Assembly (NCBI RefSeq): GCF_000718785.1
Contig: NZ_JOCA01000007.1
Coordinates: forward strand, 124,001 to 188,000
Length of the DNA: 64,000 bases
From: Streptomyces sp. NRRL WC-3626
GTDB taxonomy: Bacteria > Actinomycetota > Actinomycetes > Streptomycetales > Streptomycetaceae
Reading direction: 5' to 3'
Below are positions 38,868 to 46,699 of this stretch, piece after piece; the first letter of the stretch is position 1; each line of letters opens with the position of its first letter. Below the pieces are notes generated by a model that did not search any database, had not been told where the DNA came from, and was given only the letters and a program-made list of their open reading frames with translations. Position numbers and translations under genes: made by a program.

Positions 38868-40043
38868 ATGAGACGTACCAGACTCACGCATGCCGGTATA
38901 GCCGCCCTGCTCATGATCGGCAGCTGGACCGCGGCCGGCACGCTGCCCGCCTCGGCGCAGGACGCCCCCGACTCCCCCACCGCCCGCCCCGCCGACTCCG
39001 CACCCGCCTCCGCGGGTCTGCTGGAGGCCATGCAGCGGGACTTCGGGCTGACCCGCGCCGAGGCCGAGACCCGGCTGGCCGCCGAGCGCGACGCCACCGA
39101 CCTCGCCCCGAAGGCGCGCAGGACCGCCGGATCGGCCTACGGCGGCGCCTGGTTCGACGCCAGGAGCGAGAAGCTGACGGTGGCCGTCACCGCGGACGCC
39201 GACGCCGCGACGGTACGGTCCCTGCGCGCGTCCGGCGCCGCCGTCCGCACCGTCGAGCACACGGCCCGGCAGCTCGACGCCGCCAAGTCCCGGATCGACC
39301 GCCTCGACGCGCCCTCGGGCGTGAGCAGCTGGGCCGTCGACCCGACCGCCAACACGGTCGTCGTGAACGTGGTCACGGGCGAGCGGGCTGACAACGATGT
39401 CCGCGCCTTCGTGGACAAGGCCCGCGAGGCCGGCCCGGTCACCGTGCGGACCGTGGCGGCGCAGGCCGAGACCTTCGCCGCCGGAACGGTCGGCGGCGAC
39501 CCGTACTACACCGGCAACGTCCGCTGTTCCATCGGCTTCTCGGTGCACGGCGGATTCGTCACCGCCGGGCACTGCGGCGGGGCCGGGCAGCAGGTCAGGG
39601 GCTGGGACGGCTCGTACATCGGCAACTTCCAGGGCTCCTCGTTCCCTGACAACGACTACGCCTGGGTGAACGTGGGCAGCGGCTGGTGGACCGTGCCGGT
39701 GGTGCTCGGCTGGGGCACGGTGTCGGACCAGCTGGTGCGCGGCTCGGCGGCGGCTCCCGTCGGCGCCTCGATCTGCCGCTCCGGTTCCACGACCCACTGG
39801 CACTGCGGCAATGTGCTGGCCAAGAACGAGACGGTCAACTACAGCCAGGGCGCGGTCCATCAGATGACGAAGACCAGCGTCTGCGCCGAGCCGGGCGACT
39901 CGGGCGGCTCGTTCATCAGCGGTGACCAGGCGCAGGGCGTCACCTCCGGCGGCTGGGGCAACTGCTCCGGCGGGGGCGAGACCTGGTTCCAGCCCATCAA
40001 CGAGATCCTCAACCGTTACGGGCTGACGTTGCACACGGCCTGA
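38868..40043 (+). CDS. Secreted S1-family serine protease with propeptide (streptogrisin type)
   Basis: 391 residues. A signal peptide (to about 31) is followed by an alpha-lytic-protease-type propeptide (about 45-195) and a chymotrypsin-fold catalytic domain with His in VTAGHCGG, Asp in NDYAWV and Ser in GDSGGSF. The propeptide should fold the enzyme and be removed. It is a broad extracellular protease by family. The ATG at 38868 starts the signal peptide. A perfect LacI-type palindrome upstream is unusual for a protease gene. A strong terminator follows. Confidence 0.94.
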   Translation: MRRTRLTHAGIAALLMIGSWTAAGTLPASAQDAPDSPTARPADSAPASAGLLEAMQRDFGLTRAEAETRLAAERDATDLAPKARRTAGSAYGGAWFDARSEKLTVAVTADADAATVRSLRASGAAVRTVEHTARQLDAAKSRIDRLDAPSGVSSWAVDPTANTVVVNVVTGERADNDVRAFVDKAREAGPVTVRTVAAQAETFAAGTVGGDPYYTGNVRCSIGFSVHGGFVTAGHCGGAGQQVRGWDGSYIGNFQGSSFPDNDYAWVNVGSGWWTVPVVLGWGTVSDQLVRGSAAAPVGASICRSGSTTHWHCGNVLAKNETVNYSQGAVHQMTKTSVCAEPGDSGGSFISGDQAQGVTSGGWGNCSGGGETWFQPINEILNRYGLTLHTA

Positions 40044-40058
40044 CGGGCCGACGACCGG

Positions 40059-40094
40059 GAGCGGGCCCCGCCGGACAACCGGCGGGGCCCGCTC
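40059..40094 (+). terminator. Terminator after the serine protease gene
   Basis: Perfect 16-bp stem (GAGCGGGCCCCGCCGG and its complement) with an ACAA loop, starting 15 bp after the stop codon. Confidence 0.9.
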
Positions 40095-40112
40095 TCGCGT
40101 GCGCGCCCACAA

Positions 40113-40154
40113 AAGTTACCCTGACGTAACTTATTCATGGGTTACCGGCGGTAA
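40113..40154. promoter_or_regulatory. Two inverted repeats upstream of the lipase gene
   Basis: AAGTTAC-N6-GTAACTT (40113-40132) and TTACC-ggc-GGTAA (40142-40154) lie 55-95 bp before the lipase start. Both share GTTAC/GTAA half-sites, suggesting one regulator with two sites. Confidence 0.55.
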
Positions 40155-40208
40155 GTAAGCGCTGCTAGTTTCCGGTTCACCTTCCTGGAGCAGAGCGAGG
40201 AGTGAGCC

Positions 40209-41531
40209 GTGAGCCGTATCAGCACCGTGCTGACCACCGTCGTCGCCACCACCGCCTGTGTGTGCGTGTCGGCGCCGTCCGCCGCCGCGAGCGACCCCGT
40301 GGTGTCGCGGGGCGTCACCATCCCCGCCTTCTACACGCCGCCTGCCGAACTGCCCGCGGGCAACGGTGTGCTGGTCCGCCACGAGCCACTGCCGCTGGGG
40401 CTGAGCCTGCCGGGCCTGGACGGCCGTACCCTGCCCGGCACGGCGACCCGCCTGATGTACACGTCCACCGACTCGAACGGGCAGCCGGTCGCCGTCACCG
40501 GCGCCTACATCGAGCCGTCCGCCCGCTGGAAGGGCGACGGACCCCGGCCGCTGGTGGTCGTCGGCTCGGGGACCATGGGGCAGGGCGACCAGTGTGCGCC
40601 CTCCCTCGCCCTGCAGCACCCGCTCACCTTCAACGGGCGGACGGTGTCGCTGGGGTACGAGGATCTGGCGGTCTACCGGCTCCTGGCCACCGGGGCGGCC
40701 GTCGTCGTCACCGACTACGTCGGACTCGGCGCGACCGACCGGCTCCACACCTACGTCAACCGTGTGGACGAGGGGCACGCCATGCTCGACGCCGCCCGCG
40801 CCGCGCACGGGGTACCGGGCGCTTCCGTGACCGGGGCGTCCCGGGTGGCCATGTACGGCTACAGCCAGGGCGGCGGCGCCAGTGCCGCAGCGGCCGAGCT
40901 GCAGCGCGCCTACGCGCCCGAGGTCCCGCTCGTCGGCACCTACAGCGGGGCGCCACCCGCCGATCTGACCGAGGTGATGAAGGGCATCGAGGGCAGCGCC
41001 CTGGCCGGCGCGCTGGGCTGGTCGATCAACGGCTTCGCCCAGGCGGAGCCGGAACTGCGCGCGGTCGTCGAGGAGAACATCAACGCCACCGGGCGGGCCG
41101 CCCTCGAGGACATCTCCACCACCTGCGTGGGCGACGCGATCCTCGGCTACGGCTTCACCAAGAGCACCAAGTGGACGAAGAGCGGCGAGTCCATCGCGGC
41201 GGTCATCGCCGGGGAACCCGCCGCCCAGGCCGTACTCGACGAGCAGCGTCTCGGCACGACGCGGCCGACCGGGCCGGTCCGGCTGGTCACCGGCGTGCGG
41301 GACGACATCGTCCCGCACGCGCAGGCACGGCAGTTGGCGGTGGACTGGTGCGCCAAGGGCGGTGACGTCACCTACAAGGCGGTACGGCTGCCCAACCTGG
41401 GTGACAAGCTGCTGACGAACCACCTGGCGCCGCTCCTCACCGACCAGGGCGACGCGGTGGCGTGGCTGACGGACCGGCTGAAGGGCGAACCGGCGGTGTC
41501 GAACTGCCGCACCATGCCGGTCCAGCCCTGA
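40209..41531 (+). CDS. Secretory lipase-family protein
   Basis: 440 residues from the GTG at 40209 (GAGGAG 7 nt upstream). A signal peptide ends near AAASDP (residue 27). The alpha/beta-hydrolase nucleophile is in GYSQGGG, the acid probably in TGVRDDIVPHAQ and the His in LTNHLAP, the arrangement of the LIP (secretory lipase) family. It would hydrolyse esters or lipids outside the cell. Two inverted repeats upstream imply regulated expression. It ends in a good terminator. Confidence 0.92.
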   Translation: MSRISTVLTTVVATTACVCVSAPSAAASDPVVSRGVTIPAFYTPPAELPAGNGVLVRHEPLPLGLSLPGLDGRTLPGTATRLMYTSTDSNGQPVAVTGAYIEPSARWKGDGPRPLVVVGSGTMGQGDQCAPSLALQHPLTFNGRTVSLGYEDLAVYRLLATGAAVVVTDYVGLGATDRLHTYVNRVDEGHAMLDAARAAHGVPGASVTGASRVAMYGYSQGGGASAAAAELQRAYAPEVPLVGTYSGAPPADLTEVMKGIEGSALAGALGWSINGFAQAEPELRAVVEENINATGRAALEDISTTCVGDAILGYGFTKSTKWTKSGESIAAVIAGEPAAQAVLDEQRLGTTRPTGPVRLVTGVRDDIVPHAQARQLAVDWCAKGGDVTYKAVRLPNLGDKLLTNHLAPLLTDQGDAVAWLTDRLKGEPAVSNCRTMPVQP

Positions 41532-41554
41532 AACGCCACCGGGAACGCCGCGAA

Positions 41555-41580
41555 CCCCGTCCCGGATGACCGGGACGGGG
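41555..41580 (+). terminator. Terminator after the lipase gene
   Basis: Perfect 11-bp stem CCCCGTCCCGG/CCGGGACGGGG with an ATGA loop, 23 bp after the stop codon. It also separates the lipase from the minus-strand tRNA-like gene. Confidence 0.85.
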
Positions 41581-41593
41581 CTCGTGCGAGAGG

Positions 41594-41663
41594 AGCGCCG
41601 GGCAGGCCTTGCACCTGCATCTCCCCGCAGGAAGCGGGGCGTCTTTCCTTGGACCACCAACGC
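41594..41663 (-). tRNA. Non-canonical tRNA-Gly(UCC)-like gene
   Basis: Read on the minus strand, 70 nt fold as a cloverleaf. Acceptor: GCGTTGG/CCGGCGC, two G-U pairs. T8. D-stem: GTC/GAC with an 8-nt loop holding A14 and GG. Anticodon stem: CCCCG/CGGGG with loop CTTCCTG (U33, anticodon UCC). Variable loop: AGAT. T-stem: GCAGG/CCTGC with loop TGCAAGG. The known bacterial glycine identity set (G1-C72, C2-G71, G3-C70, C35, C36, U73) is complete. Odd points: G55 replaces pseudouridine-55 (GTGC instead of GTTC), position 37 is U, and no CCA is encoded (TCC-T). This GTGC T-loop is what I recall for staphylococcal non-ribosomal glycine tRNAs used in cell-wall synthesis. Confidence 0.75.
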
Positions 41664-41705
41664 ACGGTCGGACTCCGGGAGTTCCCGTCGCCTTGACCTG
41701 GGTCA

Positions 41706-41735
41706 ACCATAGCGGCGATCGCCCCAGGAGTCACA
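41706..41735 (-). promoter_or_regulatory. Candidate promoter of the tRNA-like gene
   Basis: TGTGAC (41730-41735) and TATGGT (41706-41711) with 18 bp between, on the minus strand. The expected start is about 35 nt before the tRNA-like gene. The match is moderate. A TTGACC-ca-GGTCAA palindrome overlaps the -10 box. Confidence 0.4.
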
Positions 41736-41740
41736 TCGGG

Positions 41741-42289
41741 TCACGACCGTCCCAGGAGTGCCCCGGCGGGGGCTCCCTCGAAGTTCCTCTCGACCTGCGC
41801 CTTCTCCGCGGCGCTCGGGTAGGGGTTGGTGCACGAGAGGCCGGCGCTGGCACCCGACATCAGGTCGGAGCAGGGACCGGGCTTGCGGTCCGGCAGGCCC
41901 AGCATGTGGCCGAGCTCGTGGGCCGCGACGCGGATCGCGTAGTAGCCCTGGTCCATGGCCTCGCGCCCGAGGTAGACCGTTCCGCCGCCCTGCGAGGAGG
42001 GGACGGAGCGCGGCCAGCCGTCGTCCGCCACGATCCGGACGTCGGCGGACTCCCCCGAGCCGGCCGGACGCAGTTCGACGGACTCGACGCTCTCGTTCCA
42101 GATCGCCGCGCCCCGGTCCACCGCGGCCTTGAACTCGCCGGCGCGGCTCGCGTCGTAGGTGAGCACGTCGACGGCCACCTGGCGCGGGGCGGTGCCGGCG
42201 GACGGGACGGCCTCGGCGGGACCGTTCAGCAACGGTCCGGCCAGGACGAGAACCGCGGCCAGGCCGCCGGTCAGCGTACGGACTCTCAT
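41741..42289 (-). CDS. snpA: Snapalysin, small secreted M7 metalloprotease
   Basis: 182 residues: signal peptide (to about 28), short pro-region and a catalytic domain of about 135 residues. The zinc motif HELGHMLGLPD (HExxHxxGxxD) with Asp as third ligand is diagnostic of snapalysin. Cys in GPCSD and GLSCTNP probably pair. In Streptomyces this gene usually lies beside a divergent LysR activator; here the neighbour is an aldo/keto reductase and no LysR gene is nearby, yet a T-N11-A box remains upstream. Confidence 0.94.
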   Translation of the reverse strand: MRVRTLTGGLAAVLVLAGPLLNGPAEAVPSAGTAPRQVAVDVLTYDASRAGEFKAAVDRGAAIWNESVESVELRPAGSGESADVRIVADDGWPRSVPSSQGGGTVYLGREAMDQGYYAIRVAAHELGHMLGLPDRKPGPCSDLMSGASAGLSCTNPYPSAAEKAQVERNFEGAPAGALLGRS

Positions 42290-42386
42290 GGTCGACCTCC
42301 TTGTGGGGGGAGCGCGCGGTACTCATGCCGCCGCTTCCGCCTGCCCGCCGGCACGGACTCCATTCCGTCGTCGCGGCCGCCCGCCG

Positions 42387-42409
42387 ATTCAGAAGCCGTA
42401 CTGCTGAAT
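42387..42409. promoter_or_regulatory. LysR-type T-N11-A box upstream of snapalysin
   Basis: ATTCAG-N11-CTGAAT, an exact 6-bp inverted repeat with 11-bp spacer, about 100 bp before both the snapalysin and the aldo/keto reductase starts. This is the geometry of LysR-family sites. The cognate LysR gene is not in this part of the window. Confidence 0.6.
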
Positions 42410-42515
42410 GCCATGGAGGAGATCGGTTGGACTTCCCGATCACGCGGGGGCACTGTGGCAAGGAATCCACACCATCGCACGGGACACCCCCGCTCGCACC
42501 ACCGGAGACCTGCCG

Positions 42516-43559
42516 ATGAACCACATCGCCCGCCCCGAGCGCTACGACGGCACCATGCGCTACCGGCGCACCGGCCGCTCGGGACTCGACCTCCCGCTGC
42601 TGTCCCTGGGCTACTGGCACAACTTCGGCGACGACAGGCCGTTCGAGACGCAGCGCGAGATCGCCCTGCGCGCCTTCGACCTGGGCATCACCCACCATGA
42701 TCTGGCGAACAACTACGGCCCGCCGTACGGCGCCGCCGAGGTCAACTTCGGCCGGCTGATGCGCGGGGATCTGGCGCCGTACCGGGACGAGCTGGTGGTC
42801 TCCACCAAGGCCGGCTGGGACATGTGGCCCGGCCCGTACGGCCAGGGGGGCGGCTCGCGCAAGTACATGCTGGCGTCGCTGGACCAGTCCCTGCGGCGGA
42901 CGGGCCTGGACTACGTCGACATCTTCTACTCGCACCGCCTGGACGCCACCACTCCGCTGGAGGAGACGATGGGCGCCCTCGACACGGCGGTACGGCAGGG
43001 CAAGGCGCTCTACGTCGGCATCTCCTCGTACGACGCCGAGCGCAGCCGGGAAGCCGTGGCCGTCCTGCGGGACCTCGGGACGCCGCTGCTGATCCACCAG
43101 CCGTCGTACAACATGCTGAACCGCTGGATCGAGACGGACGGTCTGCTGGACGTGGCGCAGGAGGAGGGCTTCGGGGTCATCGGCTTCACCGCGCTCGCGC
43201 AGGGGATGCTGACCGGGCGCTACCTGGACGGCGTGCCGCGGGACTCGCGGGCGGCGGCGGGCACGTCGTTCGACACCGGCTGGCTGACGGACGGGATGCT
43301 GCGCCGCCTGCGGGCCCTGAACGCCATCGCGGCCCGGCGCGGGCAGACGCTCGCGCAGATGGCGCTGGCCTGGGCGCTGCGCGATCCGCGGGTGACCTCG
43401 CTGGTCATCGGCGCGTCCCGCACGGAGCAGCTGGAGCAGAACGTCGCCGCGCTGGAGAACCTCGACTTCGCCGCCGAGGAGCTGGCCGAGATCGACGAGC
43501 ACGCCACCGAGAGCGGCGTCGACCTGTGGCGCGAGGCGCGTCTGGGCACGATGGGCTGA
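42516..43559 (+). CDS. Aldo/keto reductase (YghZ/AKR14-like)
   Basis: 347 residues. The TIM-barrel catalytic tetrad fits Asp of THHDLANNYG with its Tyr, Lys of VVSTKAGWD and His of FYSHRLD. It resembles E. coli YghZ, which reduces L-glyceraldehyde 3-phosphate and methylglyoxal with NADPH. The start is the ATG at 42516 (CGGAGA about 9 nt upstream). It is divergent from snapalysin and followed after 54 bp by the MSMEG_6728-like gene. Confidence 0.93.
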   Translation: MNHIARPERYDGTMRYRRTGRSGLDLPLLSLGYWHNFGDDRPFETQREIALRAFDLGITHHDLANNYGPPYGAAEVNFGRLMRGDLAPYRDELVVSTKAGWDMWPGPYGQGGGSRKYMLASLDQSLRRTGLDYVDIFYSHRLDATTPLEETMGALDTAVRQGKALYVGISSYDAERSREAVAVLRDLGTPLLIHQPSYNMLNRWIETDGLLDVAQEEGFGVIGFTALAQGMLTGRYLDGVPRDSRAAAGTSFDTGWLTDGMLRRLRALNAIAARRGQTLAQMALAWALRDPRVTSLVIGASRTEQLEQNVAALENLDFAAEELAEIDEHATESGVDLWREARLGTMG

Positions 43560-43613
43560 GCGTGCGCGGGCCGCGGGTGTGCGTCGCCGGGAACGGGGGA
43601 ACCGGGGTGTCCC

Positions 43614-44096
43614 ATGCAGACCTTTCTGCCGTATCCCGGTTTCCGCGAGTCGGCGCTGGTCCTCGACCGGCGCCGGCTCGGCAAGCAGCGGGTCGAGGCG
43701 ATCCAGGTGCTGCGCGGTCTGATCGTCCCGGGGTACGGGTGGCGCCGGCATCCGGCGGTGCGCATGTGGACCGGCTACGAGGAGGCCCTGGTGCGGTACG
43801 GCCTAGAGGTCTGCCGGGTCTGGCGGGACCGGGGCCATCAGGACAGCTGCGCCGCCACGCTGGTCGCCGACCTCGCCAAAGTGCGGCCGGGGGCGCCGGT
43901 GCGCGGCCAGGAGGAGCTGGCCGAAGCCGGTGAGCTGCCGCCGTGGCTGGGCGACGACGCGATGCACCGCAGTCATCGTTCGGCGCTGGTCCACAAGGAT
44001 CCGGAGGCCTACGGCGAGGTCTTCGCCGGGGAGCCGGACGATCTGCCGTATGTGTGGCCGTCGTCCGACCGCGATCCGGAGGCGGTCGGCGGCTGA
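43614..44096 (+). CDS. MSMEG_6728-like protein of unknown function
   Basis: 160 residues. The N-terminus MQTFLPYPGFRESALVLDRR with RRLGKQRVEAIQVL, and HRSHRSALVHKDPEAY near residue 125, match what I recall as the MSMEG_6728 family. A distant link to pyrimidine-dimer glycosylase-type proteins has been suggested by annotation, but I cannot confirm it. It has no signal peptide. It may be cotranscribed with the aldo/keto reductase. Confidence 0.8.
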   Translation: MQTFLPYPGFRESALVLDRRRLGKQRVEAIQVLRGLIVPGYGWRRHPAVRMWTGYEEALVRYGLEVCRVWRDRGHQDSCAATLVADLAKVRPGAPVRGQEELAEAGELPPWLGDDAMHRSHRSALVHKDPEAYGEVFAGEPDDLPYVWPSSDRDPEAVGG

Positions 44097-44122
44097 CGGC
44101 ACTCACCCGGTGGCGAGTGCCG
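44097..44122. terminator. Bidirectional hairpin at the end of the galactose island
   Basis: CGGCACTC-N10-GAGTGCCG, 8-bp stem, overlapping the kinase stop codon and directly after the convergent MSMEG_6728-like stop. Confidence 0.5.
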
Positions 44123-45086
44123 CCCACTCCCCCTCCGGGAGTCCCAGCAGCCGTTCCCTCTCCCCCGCGCCGGGCAGCGGTCCGTGGTCGCCCGTCACCT
44201 GGAGGGCGGAGACCGCGGTGAGGTGTCCGAGGCGCAGCGCGCGCGTCACCGTCGTGCCCCGGAGCAGCCCCGCGAGGAATCCGGCCGCGAAGGCGTCACC
44301 GGCGCCCACGGGTTCCACCACCGTCGTCCGCAGTGCGGGCACCGTGTGCGTGCCGTCGCGGGTGAGGGCGGTCGCGGCGCGGGCGCCGTCCTTGACGACG
44401 AGGACGCGGGGGCCGGGCAGCAGCGTCCGTACGTCCTCGGTGGTGAGGTCCGCGCCCCACAGGTCCTGTGCCTCGTCGAGGCCGACGAAGACGATGTCCG
44501 CGCGGTCCGCCAGCTCCCGGAGCAGGGGGGCGGCGGTTCCCTCGGGCCAGAGCGCGGCCCGGTGGTTCACGTCGAAGCCGATCGCGTACGGGCGGGCGCC
44601 GGCCGGTGTTCCGAGGGCCCGGGTGACCAGGGCGCGGCAGGACGCGGACAGGGCGGGGGTGATGCCGGTGAAGTGCAGCAGCCGGGCCGAGGTCACGGGT
44701 TCCCGGTCCAGCAGGCCGGGGCCGAGCGCCGAGGCGGCCGAGCAGGCCCGGTGGTAGTGGACGCGGGTGCCGTCGGGGCCGGGGTCCTTCAGCATCAGTC
44801 CGGTGGGGCGGTGGGGATCGGTGTGGACGTACGACACGTCGACGCCGGCGGCGGAGACCGCGGCACGGACGCGGCGGCCGAGGGGGTCGTCGCCGAGGGC
44901 GGAGAGCCATACGGCGGGGATGCCGTGGTCGGCCAGGTACATGGCCACGTTGGACTCGGCACCGGCCACCGCGAGCCGCAGCCGTCCGGCGTGCTCCAGT
45001 GGTGCGGGCGGGTCGGGGGCGAGGGCCGCCATCGTCTCGCCGACACAGACCACACGGCCCCCGGCGGGCGGGAGAGCGGGGGTCAT
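44103..45086 (-). CDS. PfkB-type sugar kinase, probable 2-keto-3-deoxygalactonate kinase
   Basis: 327 residues, ribokinase fold. It has GAESNVAMYLADHG in the substrate lid and GAGDAFAAGFLAG with the catalytic Asp and anion hole near residue 260. The opening GETMAALAP resembles 2-keto-3-deoxygluconate kinases. With DgoD, an aldolase and a lactonase in the same coupled run, phosphorylation of 2-keto-3-deoxygalactonate (DgoK step) is the likely reaction, though E. coli DgoK is of another family. It overlaps the SMP-30 gene by 4 bp. Confidence 0.88.
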   Translation of the reverse strand: MTPALPPAGGRVVCVGETMAALAPDPPAPLEHAGRLRLAVAGAESNVAMYLADHGIPAVWLSALGDDPLGRRVRAAVSAAGVDVSYVHTDPHRPTGLMLKDPGPDGTRVHYHRACSAASALGPGLLDREPVTSARLLHFTGITPALSASCRALVTRALGTPAGARPYAIGFDVNHRAALWPEGTAAPLLRELADRADIVFVGLDEAQDLWGADLTTEDVRTLLPGPRVLVVKDGARAATALTRDGTHTVPALRTTVVEPVGAGDAFAAGFLAGLLRGTTVTRALRLGHLTAVSALQVTGDHGPLPGAGERERLLGLPEGEWAALATG

Positions 45087-45964
45087 ACCGCCTCCGCTGC
45101 GGAGGCCGACGGCCGGTAGGGGGCGGCGGGTGCGCCCGGTACATCGACGCGGGTGCTGAAGAGGGCGCCGTCGTACGGGCCGGGACGGTCGAGGCCCACA
45201 CGGGCCGAGGTGATGTGCAGTACGTCGCCCGCGAGGCACACGCCGGCCGGCTGCCCCGCGGGGAGGCGCAGGACGCGGTCGAGGCGGCCGTCGGGGAGGT
45301 GGCGGCGGACGGTGCCGGTGCCCCAGACGGCGATCCACACCGCGCCCTCCTCGTCGACGGTCATGCCGTCGGGGCTGCCGTCGTCCACGGTGAGGAACGG
45401 CTCGGGGGTGCCGAGCGCGGCCGTCGCGGGGTCGACCGGGTAGCGGCGGACGATCCCGCGCGCGCTGTCGGCGAGGTACATGTGGCGGCCGTCGGGGGTG
45501 AAGGCCGGCCCGTTGGGCACGGTGATGCCGTCCAGGACCCGGTGGACCGTGCCGTCGCGGTCGACCCGGTACAGCGAACCGGCGCCGTCGGCGGCGTCGT
45601 AGCCCATGCTGCCCGCCCAGAAGCGGCCGGACGGGTCGGCGCAGGCGTCGTTCATCCGCATGCCGTCGCCCTCCGGGCACGCAAGCCGGTCGGTGGTGCC
45701 GTCGGGGGCGAGCAGGCAGACGCCGGTGCCGGCCGCGGCGATCCAGTGCCCGGGCCGCCCTTCCACGGGCGCCACGGCACCCAGCGGCACGGGCAGCCGG
45801 AGCAGGGTCTCCAGGGGCGCGGCGGGATCGTCGGGGGCGGCGAGGAGACGCCCGGCGAGGAGGTCGACGAGGACCAGCCGGCCGCCGGTGAAGCGGATGC
45901 CCTCGCCGAGTTCGAGACGGTCGGGGCGGGTGGGAAGGAGCTCGTCGGTGGTCGTGCGCGTCAT
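45083..45964 (-). CDS. SMP-30/gluconolactonase-type sugar lactonase
   Basis: 293 residues, six-bladed propeller. Metal ligands fit Glu of LGEGIRF, Asn in RMNDACADPSGRFWAGS and Asp in GSPDGMTVDEEG. The family opens aldonolactones; here galactono-lactone made by the upstream dehydrogenase is the expected substrate. The start ATG at 45964 overlaps the stop of a tiny frame (ATGA), and its own stop overlaps the kinase start, so the genes are tightly coupled. Confidence 0.9.
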   Translation of the reverse strand: MTRTTTDELLPTRPDRLELGEGIRFTGGRLVLVDLLAGRLLAAPDDPAAPLETLLRLPVPLGAVAPVEGRPGHWIAAAGTGVCLLAPDGTTDRLACPEGDGMRMNDACADPSGRFWAGSMGYDAADGAGSLYRVDRDGTVHRVLDGITVPNGPAFTPDGRHMYLADSARGIVRRYPVDPATAALGTPEPFLTVDDGSPDGMTVDEEGAVWIAVWGTGTVRRHLPDGRLDRVLRLPAGQPAGVCLAGDVLHITSARVGLDRPGPYDGALFSTRVDVPGAPAAPYRPSASAAEAV

Positions 45965-46044
45965 CGTGCGGCCTCCGGTACGGATACGAACGGCGCGGCG
46001 CGGGGGCCGGGGTCGGGGCGGGTGGGGCGGAGTCCGGTGGTCAT
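45961..46044 (-). CDS. Possible 27-residue coupling ORF between aldolase and lactonase
   Basis: The frame begins with an ATG overlapping the aldolase stop (ATGA, 46041-46044) and ends with a TGA overlapping the lactonase ATG (45961-45964). It encodes MTTGLRPTRPDPGPRAAP plus nine residues ending VPEAAR. Its end resembles the aldolase C-terminus (VREAAR), so it could be a remnant of a local duplication. It has no recognisable domain and may serve only to hand ribosomes on. Confidence 0.45.
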   Translation of the reverse strand: MTTGLRPTRPDPGPRAAPFVSVPEAAR

Positions 46045-46673
46045 CGCGCCGCCTCCCGTACGGCCGTGGTGAACGCGTGCGCCCGTGCGCGCAGGGCGGT
46101 GAGGCTGCCGCCGTCGGCCGCGTCCCCGACGAGGGGGGAGCCGACGCCCACGGCGGTCGCGCCGGCCGTGAGGTAGGCGCGGGCGGCCTGTTCGTCGACG
46201 CCGCCGACCGGGACGAGCGGCTCGTGCGGGAAGGGGGCGCGCAGCGCCTTCACATAGGCCGGTCCCCCGGCCTGTGCGGCGGGGAACAGCTTCAGGGCGG
46301 TGGCGCCGAGGGACCTCGCGGCGACGATCTCGGTCGGGGTGAACACCCCGGCCAGCACCGGCAGTCCGAGCTCGAGCGCGGCGCTCACGCCCTCTCCGAG
46401 CGCCGGGGTGACGGCGAAGTCCGCCCCCGCGTCGTGGGCGGCGCGGGCGTCGCCGGCGGTGAGGACGGTGCCCGCGCCGAGCGGCCGGCCGGGGCCGAGG
46501 GCGGCGCGGGCGCGTGCGATGACGGACAGGGCGTCCGTCCCGGTGAGCGACACCTCGATGAGTTCGACGCCCTCGTCGGCCAGCGTCAGCACGGTGCGCA
46601 GGGCGGCGTCGGCGTCGGTGCCGCGCACGATGGCGACGAGACGGTGGGCGGCCAGTGCGGCCTGGAGATCCAC
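46041..46673 (-). CDS. dgoA: KDPG/KDPGal-type aldolase
   Basis: 210 residues from the GTG at 46673 (GGAAGGA about 10 nt upstream). The class I aldolase features are IEVSLTG with the general-base Glu, GAGTVLT, and the Schiff-base Lys in ALKLFPAAQ. It should split 2-keto-3-deoxy-6-phosphogalactonate into pyruvate and glyceraldehyde 3-phosphate; the assignment to galactose rather than gluconate rests on the DgoD neighbour. Confidence 0.88.
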   Translation of the reverse strand: MDLQAALAAHRLVAIVRGTDADAALRTVLTLADEGVELIEVSLTGTDALSVIARARAALGPGRPLGAGTVLTAGDARAAHDAGADFAVTPALGEGVSAALELGLPVLAGVFTPTEIVAARSLGATALKLFPAAQAGGPAYVKALRAPFPHEPLVPVGGVDEQAARAYLTAGATAVGVGSPLVGDAADGGSLTALRARAHAFTTAVREAAR

Positions 46674-46699
46674 GACTGGGGGTTCCTTCCTGGAAGTGC

